Origin: Pyrrhosoma nymphula
Taxonomy: Eukaryota > Arthropoda > Insecta > Odonata > Coenagrionidae
Reading direction: 5' to 3'
DNA length: 64,000 nt
Assembly: GCA_963573305.1 (NCBI GenBank)
Contig: OY754327.1
Location: 145,244,855-145,308,854, forward strand
A model generated the notes under the pieces. That model made no database searches and was not told where the DNA came from. It saw only the letters and a program-made list of their open reading frames with translations. Every line of letters begins with the position of its first letter. The stretch's first letter is position 1. The translations under genes and the position numbers were made by a program. Shown here in pieces: positions 1 to 11,736 of the stretch.

Positions 1-462
1 AAAAAACACATATAGGAAATCATTTTTGATGGTCGTGTAGACATAGCCCTTCGAAATTGCGCCATCGCCCTTGAGCGCCGAAGCAGCTGATTGGCCGGAA
101 ATTAAAGACGAAGCAACAAAATCGTCGTGCGCAGTACAGGGAACGTGATTCTTTCACCAGAGTTCATGTGGTGTTTATCCGTATGCGTTGGAACATTGGA
201 TGCACCCGGCAAGTTCATAGTTGTGCTACGTCTCCCAAATCACCCACGTCAAACTTCTTTCTATAATATTTGTGTATGAATAACCATTCGTTGTTAGTTA
301 TGATGGTGATGAGTCTGCAACACAGGATCAACCCAATTTACTATTCAGATTATTCTGATACGAAAATAGACCAATAACACATACCTTGAATTTTATCGTT
401 TTACTGTGTACATATTAAACAAGTATTAAAGTAATTTTTTTCTGCAACCGAGTGATACTTTG
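1..462 (+). promoter_or_regulatory. Upstream region and 5' UTR of the SLC25A38 gene
   Basis: No coding sequence is visible here. The stretch precedes the first SLC25A38 exon and should hold its promoter and 5' leader. Between 55 and 110 there is a GC-richer patch (GCGCC, GGCGC, a CCAAT-type ATTGG) of the kind found in housekeeping promoters. No convincing TATA box is seen. Its promoter role is inferred from position only. Confidence 0.35.
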
Positions 463-3400
463 ATGAGCGGCAGTTCTTCCAGTTCCTTCGCCATGGACTT
501 AATTACCAATGTAAGTACACCAGCATTTTCGACTGTAATTTTTAAGTGTGGCTATGCATAACACCCAGTCCATAATTAACAATTTGAAAACATTCTTAGT
601 ACCCTTTAGTGAAATCCTTCCTCGCTGGATCGGTCTCTGGAGCCTTCTCCACCATTGTTTTCCAACCATTGGATTTAGTGAAAACCAGACTTCAGGCTCC
701 TGTAAATGCCTCCTTAGGGTAAGTGCAAATATCAAATTCTTTTTAAAAAACTCGGTAATTTCAAGTGGGGCAAAATATCTACTTAATAATTTGCCTTTGC
801 CAGCAGGACGAACCAAGCAGCCAGTATGATCACCATATTCGGGAAAATTTTAGAGAAAGATCACCTTCCAGGATTATGGAAAGGCATAACCCCGGTTAGT
901 ATCTAATTCCTCATTCTCACCATTAGTAGGAGCCATTTTCTTTGATTTTTTAATGTCTATGAATAATGTTTTCTCTCCATGAAATAGTCCATTGCCCGAG
1001 TTATTCCCGGTGTGGGCCTATATTTTTCATCCCTTCACTGGCTTCGCTCCCTTTCAAGCAATGGAAGTGAACCTGGACCCTTAGAAGCTGTTATGTTGGG
1101 AATGGCTGCGAGGTCTATTAGTGGAATTTGTCTAATTCCAATGACCGTCATTAAGACACGTTTTGAGGTAAGTCAATAGCCATTCCATCATAGGGTGGTG
1201 GTGACATGGTGTGGATAATTGAATGCTACCATTGTTTGATCTAATTATTGATTAAGAGGTGCATTTGGTGTGAATCTTGATTGCTGAATTTTTAATGCAG
1301 CAGATCTCATAGTATTTATTAAAAAAACATGCTCCATAGCAAGGTGAAGTCAGTTCATTTTGATGTTCGATGAAGTAGTGACATTATGCTTGTGACAAGC
1401 TTGCCCAAGCTAGAAGTTATTTCATTATATTGCAAACATTAGATCAAGCACATAGTATGATAATTTATGGGTACCTGAGTAACTTCTATCAGTGCTCCAA
1501 AACCTCTTAGTTTCTTGTTGTGTATTCAAGACTGTTCCTTTCAATGTGAAGTGTAAAAAAAAATTTCCTGTCCTTAGTTCAAATACAACCTGCCAAAACT
1601 ATGAGACTCGTTTTTTATTCGTTGGAGTTTAATTTTGCAGGGCATTTTAATGTATTTTTCATGTGACATAAGGGGTTCAGTCTGTGTTAATGGATATATG
1701 AGTTAAACTGAGGCCATGAAAAGCATGCAATCCATTTTGAGGGCCTCAGATAAATTGATGCCGAGTGCAAGATAGTACACTTTCTCAATACCCAATTTCA
1801 GTTTAAGTGAGTTCAGATATTGAGGATTATCCAGCTTCTTAAACTTTGATTAATATTCTGAATTGTACTAACTAATTGTGAGGCATGCATTCAAGAAAAC
1901 TGTCTTAAGTATTTGCTTTTGGTTAGTGTAATATTTAAATTACATTTACTGTAGTGATCTAATAGGTGTCTCAGTGACTTTTTGGTCATCCTGTTTGTTA
2001 GATGTTGCCATTGAATTATAACCAAGAGGAAGGTCCAATGCATATTGTGCCAATGGACTTCACAGATGGTGTAGGTGTCCACACAGACTGACACGTCAGT
2101 AAGGTCACAGTCTTGACTCACTTTACATGCAGCACAGTAGAGTCAGTTGTGCCACACTTAAGCAGGCAGGGCCGTCCCTGGGGATTAAGGGGCCCTGTGC
2201 AAACGAAAGTTAGGGGCCCCCTTAACTTTCCCATTGCATTGCATTCCCTTACTGATATAATAGCAACTTTTAAGCATATTTCATGGAAAGAAGGAAATTA
2301 ACCAACAAACTGGGTAATGATTTCATAAAATTTAGATGCTCACTAAGTAGTACATAATTTCGGGTAATAGGTGGGTTTCCCTGCGCCGTCTGAAAGAGGC
2401 AAGCCCAGGCGTGGGGCTGAGTGCAGCGGCACCTGTCGCACTACCCTATGGATGGCACTGTTGGCAGGCACTTCCTCTGGGGTATAACATGAGATTACAT
2501 CTTAGATACTCATTCGAAGTAACTTGCTTAAAATAGTGCTGATTTTTTATCTCAAGTTTTTCTTTGGCATGTATTACAAAGAGAAGATTATTAAAATCAT
2601 CTTTGATTTAAGCATTTCAATGATGCTTTTGAAATGAAATCCTTCTAAAATTAAATGGAACTTTGAATAATTCATTTCTTTGACTAACATTGGAATCATG
2701 AAGAAGGATTTGATGTTTTCCCAGGGAATAATGGCGGTGAATTGCTCTCGGACTTGCGACCGGGTCAGGCTCTCCATTTCTGCCGACGTTTCGATGGAAT
2801 AATTTTCCATCGAAACGTCGGCAGAAATGGAGAGCCTGACCCAATTGTAATCCCGAGAGCAATTCACCACCATTGAAATCATGGTTTAAATCTTTAATAT
2901 GATTGTTTTAGTGGTATCATAATTCTCATTTCAGAGTGGAGTTTATCAGTATGGTGGTGTCATACAAGCTTTCAGAACTATATATCGCCAGGAAGGTGTT
3001 AAAGGCCTGAGCTGTGGTTTACTTCCAACCCTTTTTCGTGATGCACCATTTTCAGGATTGTACCTGATGTTCTACACTCAGACGAAGGCATCTGTTCCTG
3101 CAGGTTATTACCTTATACATATTTAGTAAACATTTTTTTCTGTCATTGTTCTTAGGCTAGGCTGCCTTCTTTACCTGTTCCTAATTTGTGTGAAGATGTT
3201 GCTGGTGAAATTTGCTATTTGACATGTAAACTGGTTCACTTAAGTATATCTCAGCTAGCATTGTTTCATACTCTTCAGTATTTATCTTCTGCAAAGCTGG
3301 ATTACAAAATTTTGGTTTATCATCTTTTCACTGCAGAGTTCAGTTTCTGATTTCAAGATGCATTTTGGTGTTGGAGTTGGCTTATAAGAGGAGGTGGTGG

Positions 3401-6400
3401 AATGGCTTAATGATTTTCATTCATTTATGTAAATGTTCATGGAATAATATATGCACACATCTTATGTATGTTAAGTTATAATGTGTTGAAGGTTGTTCGG
3501 GCTTCCCACTGGGTTAAACTCTCCATCTCTGCTAACGTTTCGATGGACGAGTGGTGAAATGGCTTAATGATTTTCATTCATTTATGTAATGTTCATGGAA
3601 TAATATATGCATACATCTTATGTATGTTAAGTTATAATGTGTTGAAGGTTGTTCGGGCTTCCCACCGGGTTAACCCCTTCCCTGACGCGGGCAAGATATC
3701 TCGTCCTGAATGGTCTAGCAAATTCTGACGTGAACGAGATATCTCGTCCTACTCTACTTTTTCCCTTCTTTAGCTGTTTTGGACGAGATATTTCGCCCCC
3801 TTCGTAGTAATTCGATGCTTCGCCGCTAGATGTCATGTATGGACGCCTATCTCTGTATTCTCGCTTTTTTGATGGCTTTTCACTTGTATTATGGTTTCAA
3901 AAAAAACTTTACGCACCAAAATTACCCTCCGGATTTCAAAATTTACGCACTTTTTTTTCATCCAATATAAATGTTAGGAAACGTTTTATGGTCATGAAAA
4001 TTCAATTTTATCAAGCGCTCTGCCTACTCCTAGGATTATTGTAAGTTTAGCTACTTGATATCCCGAAGTACAACAGTTGGAATCTTGCTTATGCAATTGT
4101 TAACGTAATTTATATAATGATTGAAGGATTGATTTTAGATTTGAATTATTTTTATTCACGATTACTTACTATTCCCCATCTACTTATGAGAATTATATTT
4201 TATCAGTTCTCACAAAACTCATCTAGTTTATTTATCTATCCTACCGGAATACTAGTGGAACTACGCTCCCTGGAAGCGAAATCTTCCTATGGGGTCATAC
4301 GTTCTTTTCTGCATTATCGCTAAATTGCATTCGATCAAGAAGACTCAAGTAACAATTGTTACTCAGTAAGTCCTTATCTGTTATAATATGACAAACAATG
4401 CATTCCCGATTTTTTTATTGTTTACTTTGTAATACATATTTACCTATTAGTTGTGTATTATTTACTTATTTACGCTGTAGTTTTGGTATCCGTAAATGCT
4501 TCACCGACAGACCCCTGCCGGACGTTCGCCGCTTAGGCTTCATTCACGTACCCTTTCTGATGCTCCTTGTCTTTGGTTCTCCGAGGGGTCCTTTGGTATT
4601 TCCCAAAATTCCCCTCCCCAACCCTTACGTCTGGCGTGTTTCACCGTACTGGGTGGTCAGCCAGCAAGACACGGTCAGGCACGGACGAGAAAGATCACGT
4701 GCAAGGGCAATAAACAGGCGGTCGGAAGTCTTTTGGATTTTCCGACCGTCTGCAGGTCTCTCATTGAACATCCTCTACAATTTTCTGCTAATCTTCTGTT
4801 ACTCAGTCTATTTTTCCTCTTTCCCCGGGTTATTCTCCTTTCAGACCCCTCATGCCCTTTTCCCCCATCCTATTCTCTTCACTTGTGAAAATGGTATTTT
4901 ATGACGCTACCTCTAGGAAAACGGATTACAGTAGGGAAAAGGGGCGAAGATTTTTCTTTCATTTACTGATACTTCGCTTTCGGCGAATATGTTTTGGTTC
5001 TCCTGCCATCGGCCTCTTTCTAGCTGTCGCAAAATTTTAGGATGCGTTAGTTATTCATCGTATGTACGCTGTAGTTCGCACATCTCGAAGTTTCCCTTGA
5101 ACTGGTGATATCATTTCGTTGCTTCAGACGTTTGTTTTTCTTTGGTATACGAAACTTACCGTTATGTAGAGTGGATCCGAAAGTGTTTCGACCGTTGATG
5201 TTTCTGATGAGGAATTGGAGGATGTTGAACTCTCTGGCTCTGAGTGAAGCCTCTCTGAGCATACGAACATTGATTCGGATGTTAGTGAGGATGAAAATGT
5301 GATGCAACGCGACGACAGCGAAATGTTTAGATATGTTGCGAATGTTATTTCATCAGCCCCTTTCATTTTTCTATTTCGAATACTGGTGGAAGTAGTGATA
5401 CATATTTATGAAAACAGCTATACGATGAAGGCATCTAAAAGGCGTATGTTCTCAATGCAAACAACACAAGTGCCCTGTATATGTTCTACCCTAGCCCACA
5501 TGAGTACGAGGAAAAACGAGAGATAGAGATAAATCCCAAACGTGTAATGCCTTTTGTTGTCATGTTTGACGCTTTCCTGAGGTCAGAAAACAAACACCCG
5601 CTCGAGGACCGATGGCCCACTAAGCAACTTGGCGCCCGGTTTCATGCGCACGCACTTTTTCACTGAAATTCCACCGATGCTAATATTCTATTTTTAGTTC
5701 GAACATTTAGGTTCTAATACAAGCGGTGTAGTATGAGTGAATTCCACGGCAAATTCTTTGTTTTCGCTTGGTAACATTAGGCAATCAGCAATGGATTCCG
5801 GAGAGGAATCAGTGTTAGACCAGCAGTGATTCCGATGTTATGGACATTGAAATTTCCGGCTCCTAGTCGACTCTCTCCGGAGAAACAAGCTCCGAATCGG
5901 AAGGCACAGCGGAACCTTCGCAGGAAGCGGAGTGGGAGGAAATGCTTTCAACGATTACTCCTCCGGCGCCACCTAGGTTTCTTTTTGAAGGTAATTCTTC
6001 GATGAACTTTGACCTGTTTCCAGACTGTGGTTCCCTAAAATAATTTTTTCAACGATCAAATGGTTGAATTTATAACTTGGGAAACTAATCGCTGCACCAG
6101 GAACACTTTGCGTGAAAAAGCGGGGCCAAGCAGTTCTAGCGTAAATCAGTGGCGAGCTGTGACAAGCTTAGAAATTCGTGTTTTTTGCCCTTGTAATGCT
6201 ACAAAGCATGATGAGGAAGCCAGATACTGAGTTTTATTGGTCGACGAGACCTAAACTCTCATCTCCCTTTTTTGGACAAACAATGCCTTACCAATGATTC
6301 GTAAAAATAAGGCAATATTTACATTTTGCCTATAATAACGATTTTGATCCCCAAACACACCCCAACACCGAACTAAATAAAATATGGTCGATTTGCCAGA

Positions 6401-9400
6401 AGCTGGAGAAAAATTTCAAGGCACTCCATACACCAGAGATGGACGTTACTCTTGTACAAGGGAAGATTGGGGTGGCGGCAGTTCATCCCTATGAAAAGAG
6501 CTTCATTTGGCAAATATTTGTCCTTAGTGAATCGAGAACTGGATACGTGTGGTCAACGACAATTTACACGGGAATGGGGACTGTGTAGGATAAAGAATTT
6601 GCCCATTTACCCATGTCCTCAAAAGTGATGATGAAGTGTGATGATTTGGCCTATGATATTGTCTGACGACGGATAATTTTTATACATCTCCAGATCTAGC
6701 CGACTCGCTCGCTTCACACTCCACTGACTCGCAGTGAACACTGAGGAAAGGGATTCCAGCTCTCTTCAATGAGAATCAAGTAAAATAATTAAAGTTTCTT
6801 GTTTTTTGTCATAAAATGAATTTTGTTATAACATTTTCAGAGCGAAAGTCGTCGTCATGCGGGTTGCCTAACTCCCATGAATGTTTGTACGCTGTTTCTT
6901 GATGTACTACGGACTAAAATTAATAGCTTACATTAACGTTGTCGGAAAAGTATATACATTTGTCATATAAACTAAATGCACTCCTCCTTAGATGTCTAAC
7001 AAGGGATTACGGGAAGGGAAGTTATACCGTAATGCGGGTGGCCTAATTCTCTTAAGTTAAGGGGCAACAATCAGAAATTATTGAATAAATCATTAGTTAT
7101 TTGGAATAAAAAATTAATGAAAACATTTTCGGATTTGCCTCCCTTCAATGCTTCTGAATCTAATATAAAAAAATATGACTTTTTTTGACCATTTTTGTAA
7201 AAAAAAACCCGTCAGGGAAGGGGTTAAACTCTCCATCTCTGCTAACGTTTCAATGGACGAGTTTAACCCGGTGGGAAGCCCGAACAACCTTTAACATCAC
7301 CATACGCTAAGAAACCTTAGATCTTTTTAAAAGTTCTAATACTTTTTTGGTTGGTCCTGAGCCTCATACCGCACGACTCAATCGCCCTCTAGGCCACTTT
7401 GCTTATGAATACTTTTTCATGTGAGAGGAAAATTTGATAACTGTAGTCCAAGCATTGACTTGGACTTTCTATTCTTGCTATCCCTTCATGTCAGTCTTTT
7501 TTAATTCCTTTCATTCTCTAGCATTTACTTTTAATATCAATTCAAGATATTTTATTTACTTTATATATATATTTTGCCACATCAAAATATTAAATTTAAA
7601 TAAAATGAAAGATATCTTATTTGTGACATAATTAATTGCTCATACATATTTAAACACTTTGTACTTGGTGATTGTTATTCTCAAACTCTTTCCATGGTCA
7701 TTTGATAAAATAAATTCAGTCATAAATTAATTGAAATTGATTGCATCTTTGTTTCTTACTGACAGATTGGATGGATTCAAAAGCCAATGCTCCTATTCAC
7801 TTCTCCTGTGGTGTTGTTGCTGGTTTACTTGCCTCTTTTGTTACTCAGCCTGCTGATGTACTGAAGACAAAAATGCAGTTGTATCCTGAAAAGTTCAATG
7901 GAATTATAGATGTTGTTTTCTATGTTCACAAAGTAAGTTAATTATTACCAGATGCACAGGCATAATAAATCCTTGGTGGCTTTGACTTTTTTTCCTTTGT
8001 GAACACCAGATATTTTGTGAGAGTTGCTAATTTTATCAAAATTGCTGAAAATAATGCTCATTGATTACTGCACTTCAATGGACATGTAAAATCACAATTT
8101 GTAAGTACGCTTCTATGATAAGGTTCATTTACAAACAAAAAGTTGAAATAATGTTTTCTCCTTAAGCTTTAACCAAGATAGATATCTTTTTGCTTAGATT
8201 TGTATGCTGCATCTCCTGTTAAAAATTTTGCAATACTCCCATTAACTGTGAAGAATTCACGAGACAATGTACTGGATGATGGAAGTTTATGTTATTTTTA
8301 CTCCATTGTAATTGACTGTGCGTACTCACATTCTGTTACATGATTCAGCAATTTTGTTATCTTTATTTAATGGGCGTGAAGCCTACTTTGATAGTTAATT
8401 TGTGGGGAAGTTGAAGAAGAACCTTAAAGAGAAATGATGAGGGAAATGTTGGATTTGGTTCTTTCCTGGCATATGCTGTGAGTGAAGTCAGGTCTGTTAA
8501 GGAAAAGTTTGTTGCCAAGACATGACTTATGCCCAACAGCATCTACCTATTTTATAATAATCTAAACATTGGAGTATTCAGTTTATTAGTGAGAAATCTA
8601 GCCCTATAAAAGTATGGTGGCGTAGCTGTCCTTACAACATTGTTAAAATTATGCTTAAAGGTCCAGGAGGCTTTTTGGGAACATTTTATCTTAGTAAGTG
8701 TCATGTGTGTCAAACTCAGAAGTATATCCTTACATTGCATTTCCTCTGATATGTAGTTCTTTTTTAATTATGCCAAGTCATTTCATATACCCTAATTAAT
8801 GTTATACAGGCTTGTACGATTTTCTAGTGCATGTATTATTTTTGTGCTGTGTCTAATTAGAAGAAAGTCTAAATCCAGATGAATTACTCATAATAAGGGC
8901 ATGTATTTCAGAAATATGGAATGAAAGGTTACTTCAAAGGCCTTGCTCCAAGAATGCTACGAAGGACTTTGATGGCAGCAATGGCATGGACAATTTACGA
9001 ACAGGTAAATTGAACCTAAAGTATCCCCTTTATTCTAATACAGTAAAATCTTTGATAATCGAAATTGAAGGGAAGAACATTTTGACACTTCTATATAGAG
9101 AGGGTCACATGAAAGAGGTTCCCACAAACTAGCATTTTAAAATTGATATTTTCATGAGTTTGGCGAAAGGAAAAGTCACTATCTATCAGTGGCACTTCAC
9201 TATGCTTTTCAACACAAAAATAAATTCTCTGTATAAATATGTAAATGTGTGCAAAGCATACGAGAAAAAATTTACTAAACAACTACTAAGTATTTAAATA
9301 ATACAATGAAGCAGAAGAACACTATCATGAATCCCTTCTGTGGCTCTTTACGTTATGATATTAGCTAGTTCTGTTGTGATAAACTATGTGGGATTTTTTG

Positions 9401-9991
9401 TAAAATAATCATTCCAATGGATCAAATTATGTACGGAAATCACATGTAAATCTAGTGTAAAATTTCTTCTCCTACAGAAATAAATTTTGCTGCAATGTGA
9501 CAATAGTGTCTTAGTTGTCACTCTTGGATAATTACTAGAAGCATTTGTGAGAACTGTGTAAGTTTGGGGAAAGTTTTTCATGGGATATCATAACAGAGCT
9601 CTGTACTGATGTGTTCTATGCTACCAGGGATGGAATTCATCATTGAAAAGGATCGCCATTTTGAAATAGGACTAATAGTTCACAGCTAAGCTAGCACATT
9701 TTATGCATTAAGGATTAAAATAGGATGAATTAGCGGTATGAAGATGAGAAGTCTTCCCTATCTTATGAATTTCTTATATTTATATTTTACTGAAAAAATA
9801 TGTTGTTTGCAGTCAGGATTAAGCCATATTTTCCATATTAAGAGGTTTATGAAATAAAAGGTTCAATCCGTTGATGTTTTGCTGTACTCTTTTTGTATTT
9901 AGTGTTGGTTATTGGCTAATTAACTATCTATTCATTGGTAAAAAGTGTCAATTTCTCTTTTCAGGTGACCAAGTGTATTGGGCTTAAATGA
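463..9991 (+). CDS. SLC25A38: Mitochondrial glycine carrier SLC25A38, complete, eight exons
   Basis: Inner-membrane carrier that imports glycine for 5-aminolevulinate and haem synthesis (known for the human and yeast Hem25 orthologues). Coding exons: 463-510, 600-718, 807-894, 988-1167, 2935-3103, 7766-7932, 8912-9004 and 9965-9991. All have GT-AG junctions with matching phases and give 296 aa (human 304). The three mitochondrial-carrier repeats are visible, with signatures QPLDLVKTR, IPMTVIKTR and QPADVLKTK. The second lacks the usual acidic residue, as human SLC25A38 also does. Other near-identical blocks are FRDAPFSGLYLMFY and LRRTLMAAMAWTIYE. The start at 463 opens MSGSSSSSFAMDLITN; the internal ATG at 493 is an alternative. 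Exon 8 encodes only eight residues. Intron 5 is 4.7 kb because a piggyBac element sits in it. Confidence 0.96.
2167..2460. mobile_element. hAT-type MITE, copy 1 of a family also at 46616
   Basis: A 294-bp non-coding element in intron 4 of SLC25A38. Left end CAGGGCCGTCCCTGGGG and right end CTATGGATGGCACTG form degenerate terminal inverted repeats. Flanks taagcagg and ttggcagg match at 6 of 8 positions, an eroded 8-bp duplication as expected for hAT transposition. The interior is shared with 46616-46883, including the run AAGAAGGAAATTAACCAAC. Confidence 0.65.
2729..2875. repeat. Foldback MITE, near-perfect hairpin
   Basis: An inverted repeat with a perfect 38-bp core (2762-2799 pairs with 2805-2842, 5-nt loop). 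The outer arms are slightly diverged, from GGTGAATTGCTCTCGG to its complement near 2857-2872. The internal motif CTCTCCATTTCTGC...ACGTTTCGATGGA recurs as CTCTCCATCTCTGCTAACG at 3519 and 7229. These are therefore related elements within one gene. Open reading frames across it are palindrome artefacts. Confidence 0.8.
3394..3673 (+). repeat. Tandem duplication of a 157-bp unit containing the foldback MITE
   Basis: Sequence from 3394 repeats from 3551 with only scattered differences. Each unit runs from GTGGTG(G/A)AATGGC through GTTGTTCGGGCTTCCCAC to the CTCTCCATCTCTGC motif. The second unit is interrupted at its TTAA by the piggyBac element and resumes at 7224. The MITE then closes its hairpin with GTTTAACCCGGTGGGAAGCC up to about 7292. 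Confidence 0.8.
3674..7223 (+). mobile_element. piggyBac-type DNA transposon, decayed, nested in a foldback MITE
   Basis: A 3550-bp element bounded by TTAA at 3670-3673 and at 7224-7227. Terminal inverted repeats are CCCCTTCCCTGACG and its complement CGTCAGGGAAGGGG. The left subterminal zone (3690-3800) carries three copies of a palindromic box close to ACGAGATATCTCGTCC. The right zone carries direct repeats ATGCGGGTTGCCTAACTC (near 6857) and ATGCGGGTGGCCTAATTC (near 7032). These may be transposase contact sites. Removing one TTAA-flanked copy restores the hairpin MITE exactly. An internal transposase remnant is at 5791-6765. The 1.2 kb between 4400 and 5100 looks unrelated to piggyBac transposase. 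Confidence 0.9.
5791..6765 (+). pseudogene. piggyBac transposase pseudogene
   Basis: A fragmented reading frame with several frameshifts and stops, inside the piggyBac element. It opens MDSGEESVLDQQ. In shifting frames it then shows FLFEGNSSMNFDLFPD, DQMVEFITWETNRC, PNTELNKIWSICQKLEKNF, VAAVHPYEKSFIW, VLSESRTGYVWSTTIYTGM and TTDNFYTSPDLADSLASHS. The last corresponds to the conserved piggyBac block holding a catalytic Asp. The DE-motif position reads MDVTLVQGK, so only the Asp of that block seems kept. An acidic N-terminus-like stretch (DVSDEELEDVELSGSE) also occurs upstream at about 5190-5250. The protein is not functional as it stands. Confidence 0.8.
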
Positions 9992-10243
9992 ACATATTGG
10001 ACAAATGAAGATTTGAAGACCCTACATTTTCCAACAATTTGTATCGATCAGTATAATCAAAAAAATATACCATAGCACGGAAATGACTTTTGATACAGAA
10101 AAGATTTTGAAATGTACATAATTATTGTTGCTCAAAATAGATGCATTGCTTATATTTTTATGTGTGATATATATATATACCTGGAGGAAAAACAATGCTC
10201 CTGTGTTAAACCTTGGAAAACAGTATTATAATTTAAATTTTCC

Positions 10244-10249
10244 AATAAA
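10244..10249 (+). terminator. Polyadenylation signal of SLC25A38
   Basis: A canonical AATAAA lies 253 bases after the SLC25A38 stop codon in an AT-rich 3' UTR. It is the first canonical hexamer I noticed downstream of the stop. Cleavage would be expected about 15-25 bases later. Confidence 0.6.
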
Positions 10250-11153
10250 ACTGCTGTTTATCTAACAGGGCCCATTCCTTGTGTACCTTTCTTTGTCACT
10301 CTACCGACTTCACTCAGGTGAATGAGTGGGGGTGAATTGTGCTGGTTCTTAAAATCCAATAATTCAAAGGATAAAGACGCTTCAATCTTTCCACAACGAA
10401 ATCATCTATATCTTCCAGCGTATGTCGATTTGAATATAGCTCAGTTTTCTTTTCAGCCAGAACATCAAGTAAAATCCTCGACTCTATTACTAGTCAAAAT
10501 GGAAAAAAATATTAATTGCATAGATTCTCAACATGGACTCTGATAAGTTGCCTGAGTTTGACATTTCCACAGATCCATGATCGGCACAAGTTACCATAAG
10601 AGGAAATGGTTGGGATAATGCAAATAGCTGCCAGAAAAGATGAATATTTCAATTCTGACCGTAACAAAGTATAACAGTAAAACCTTTTAAAACCATCACA
10701 ACTGAATCAATAATGGAGAAATTAGACCTTTATTTTCTAGGTTTGAATACCTATTCTGAATGTACTACATGTGACAATGGTTGGCAACTGGTGAGTGAGA
10801 AATTCAAAAATTGTGAAAAGTATAAGATTGCTCAGTGCCACTGAATGCCTTTTTTATCAACAGGAAAATGTAGTAAAGAGGGCAAATATTGACTAAAGAT
10901 AGCTCAGGCAGAAGGAGTTGTTGAAATACTTAATCGTGCATAAAAGTGTTCTGCATGAAATTGCAGGTGTTTGCTCTATGGAATTAATATAAGTCAGGAA
11001 AATTAGAAATAACTTACACAGTTTACATTATAAAACAATACTTGTTAATATGGAAGTGAGAGAAAGAGACTCAGGAAAAGGAAGAAATTCACAGATTTTG
11101 GAATGTAGGCTTCCACAGTGTTCATAGTTGATTCTCTTCATTTTCTTTTACAA
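10250..11153. other. Intergenic stretch, no gene recognised
   Basis: AT-rich DNA between SLC25A38 and the piggyBac MITE at 11158. A 73-codon open frame at 10322-10543 matches no family I know, has no repeat signature, and is within chance expectation. I see no RNA gene. Confidence 0.5.
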
Positions 11154-11157
11154 TTAA

Positions 11158-11335
11158 CCCTTCAACGACGAGCGACGTAGTCACTACGTCGGTCAAGAAC
11201 TTCACATGCTGTCGAGCGACGTAGTGACTACGTCGTGGCGATTCCATTTAAATCAGTGGAAAACCAGCGGTTCCATTTAAATCTCCTCCGACCTACGAGA
11301 TGGGATTCATTTAATACTCCTCCGGGCTTGAAGGG
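11158..11335. mobile_element. Short piggyBac-type MITE with paired palindromes
   Basis: A 178-bp element between TTAA at 11154-11157 and at 11336-11339. Terminal repeats are CCCTTCAA and TTGAAGGG. It contains two copies of the palindrome GACGTAGTCACTACGTC or its mirror GACGTAGTGACTACGTC (around 11173 and 11219), and two copies of TTCCATTTAAAT. Target site and palindromic subterminal boxes resemble those of the larger piggyBac at 3674, though the box sequences differ. Confidence 0.8.
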
Positions 11336-11347
11336 TTAAGAGACTAA

Positions 11348-11509
11348 ACAGTTGCAAACATTTTAAGTGCTATTCAAGAGAATAATTTGCACCCAGTGCT
11401 AAAGATTTTGGTTGGAGCACCTAGGATTGATAAATCTCTACAAGAAATGGTGCTGAGCCATATTGAGACAGGGAACAACACACTAGTGAGACACCACAGA
11501 AATCAGTAA
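11348..11509 (+). other. Protein-like 53-codon fragment, unassigned
   Basis: An open stretch that reads like protein (LSAIQENNLHPVLKILVG, DKSLQEMVLSHIETGN). It follows an upstream in-frame stop and has no ATG start. It could be an old pseudogene or exon remnant. I cannot assign a family. Confidence 0.2.
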
Positions 11510-11700
11510 AAGGATGGTGATTCATAAGAGCCAAGTTGTCCCTCACCTATTGGAGGATTTGGTTCAAAAGGCAGGCCACTGAAGATAGTCAATCAAACCT
11601 CCTAGCTACATCCAGGATTATACATATGTGCAACTAAGTGATCATTGATGCAAAAATCAGGATGAGTGAAAGAATGTCGAATGGAAGAGCATTAAAAAGG

Positions 11701-11736
11701 AAGTTTTCCCTATGGTTCGAACCATAGGGAAAACTT
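11701..11736. repeat. Perfect 36-bp palindrome
   Basis: AAGTTTTCCCTATGGTTC is followed at once by its exact reverse complement, with no spacer. I see no terminal repeats around it that would assign it to a transposon. Confidence 0.9.

Noticed and set aside
2574..2882. Overlapping minus-strand reading frames of 102 and 81 codons
   Set aside because: They run across both arms of the foldback MITE and are the same sequence read in two directions; they are not genes.
4398..4904. 168-codon open frame inside the piggyBac element
   Set aside because: I tested it against the zinc-binding C-terminus of piggyBac transposases and found no cysteine pattern or order match. It also lies upstream of the transposase remnant.
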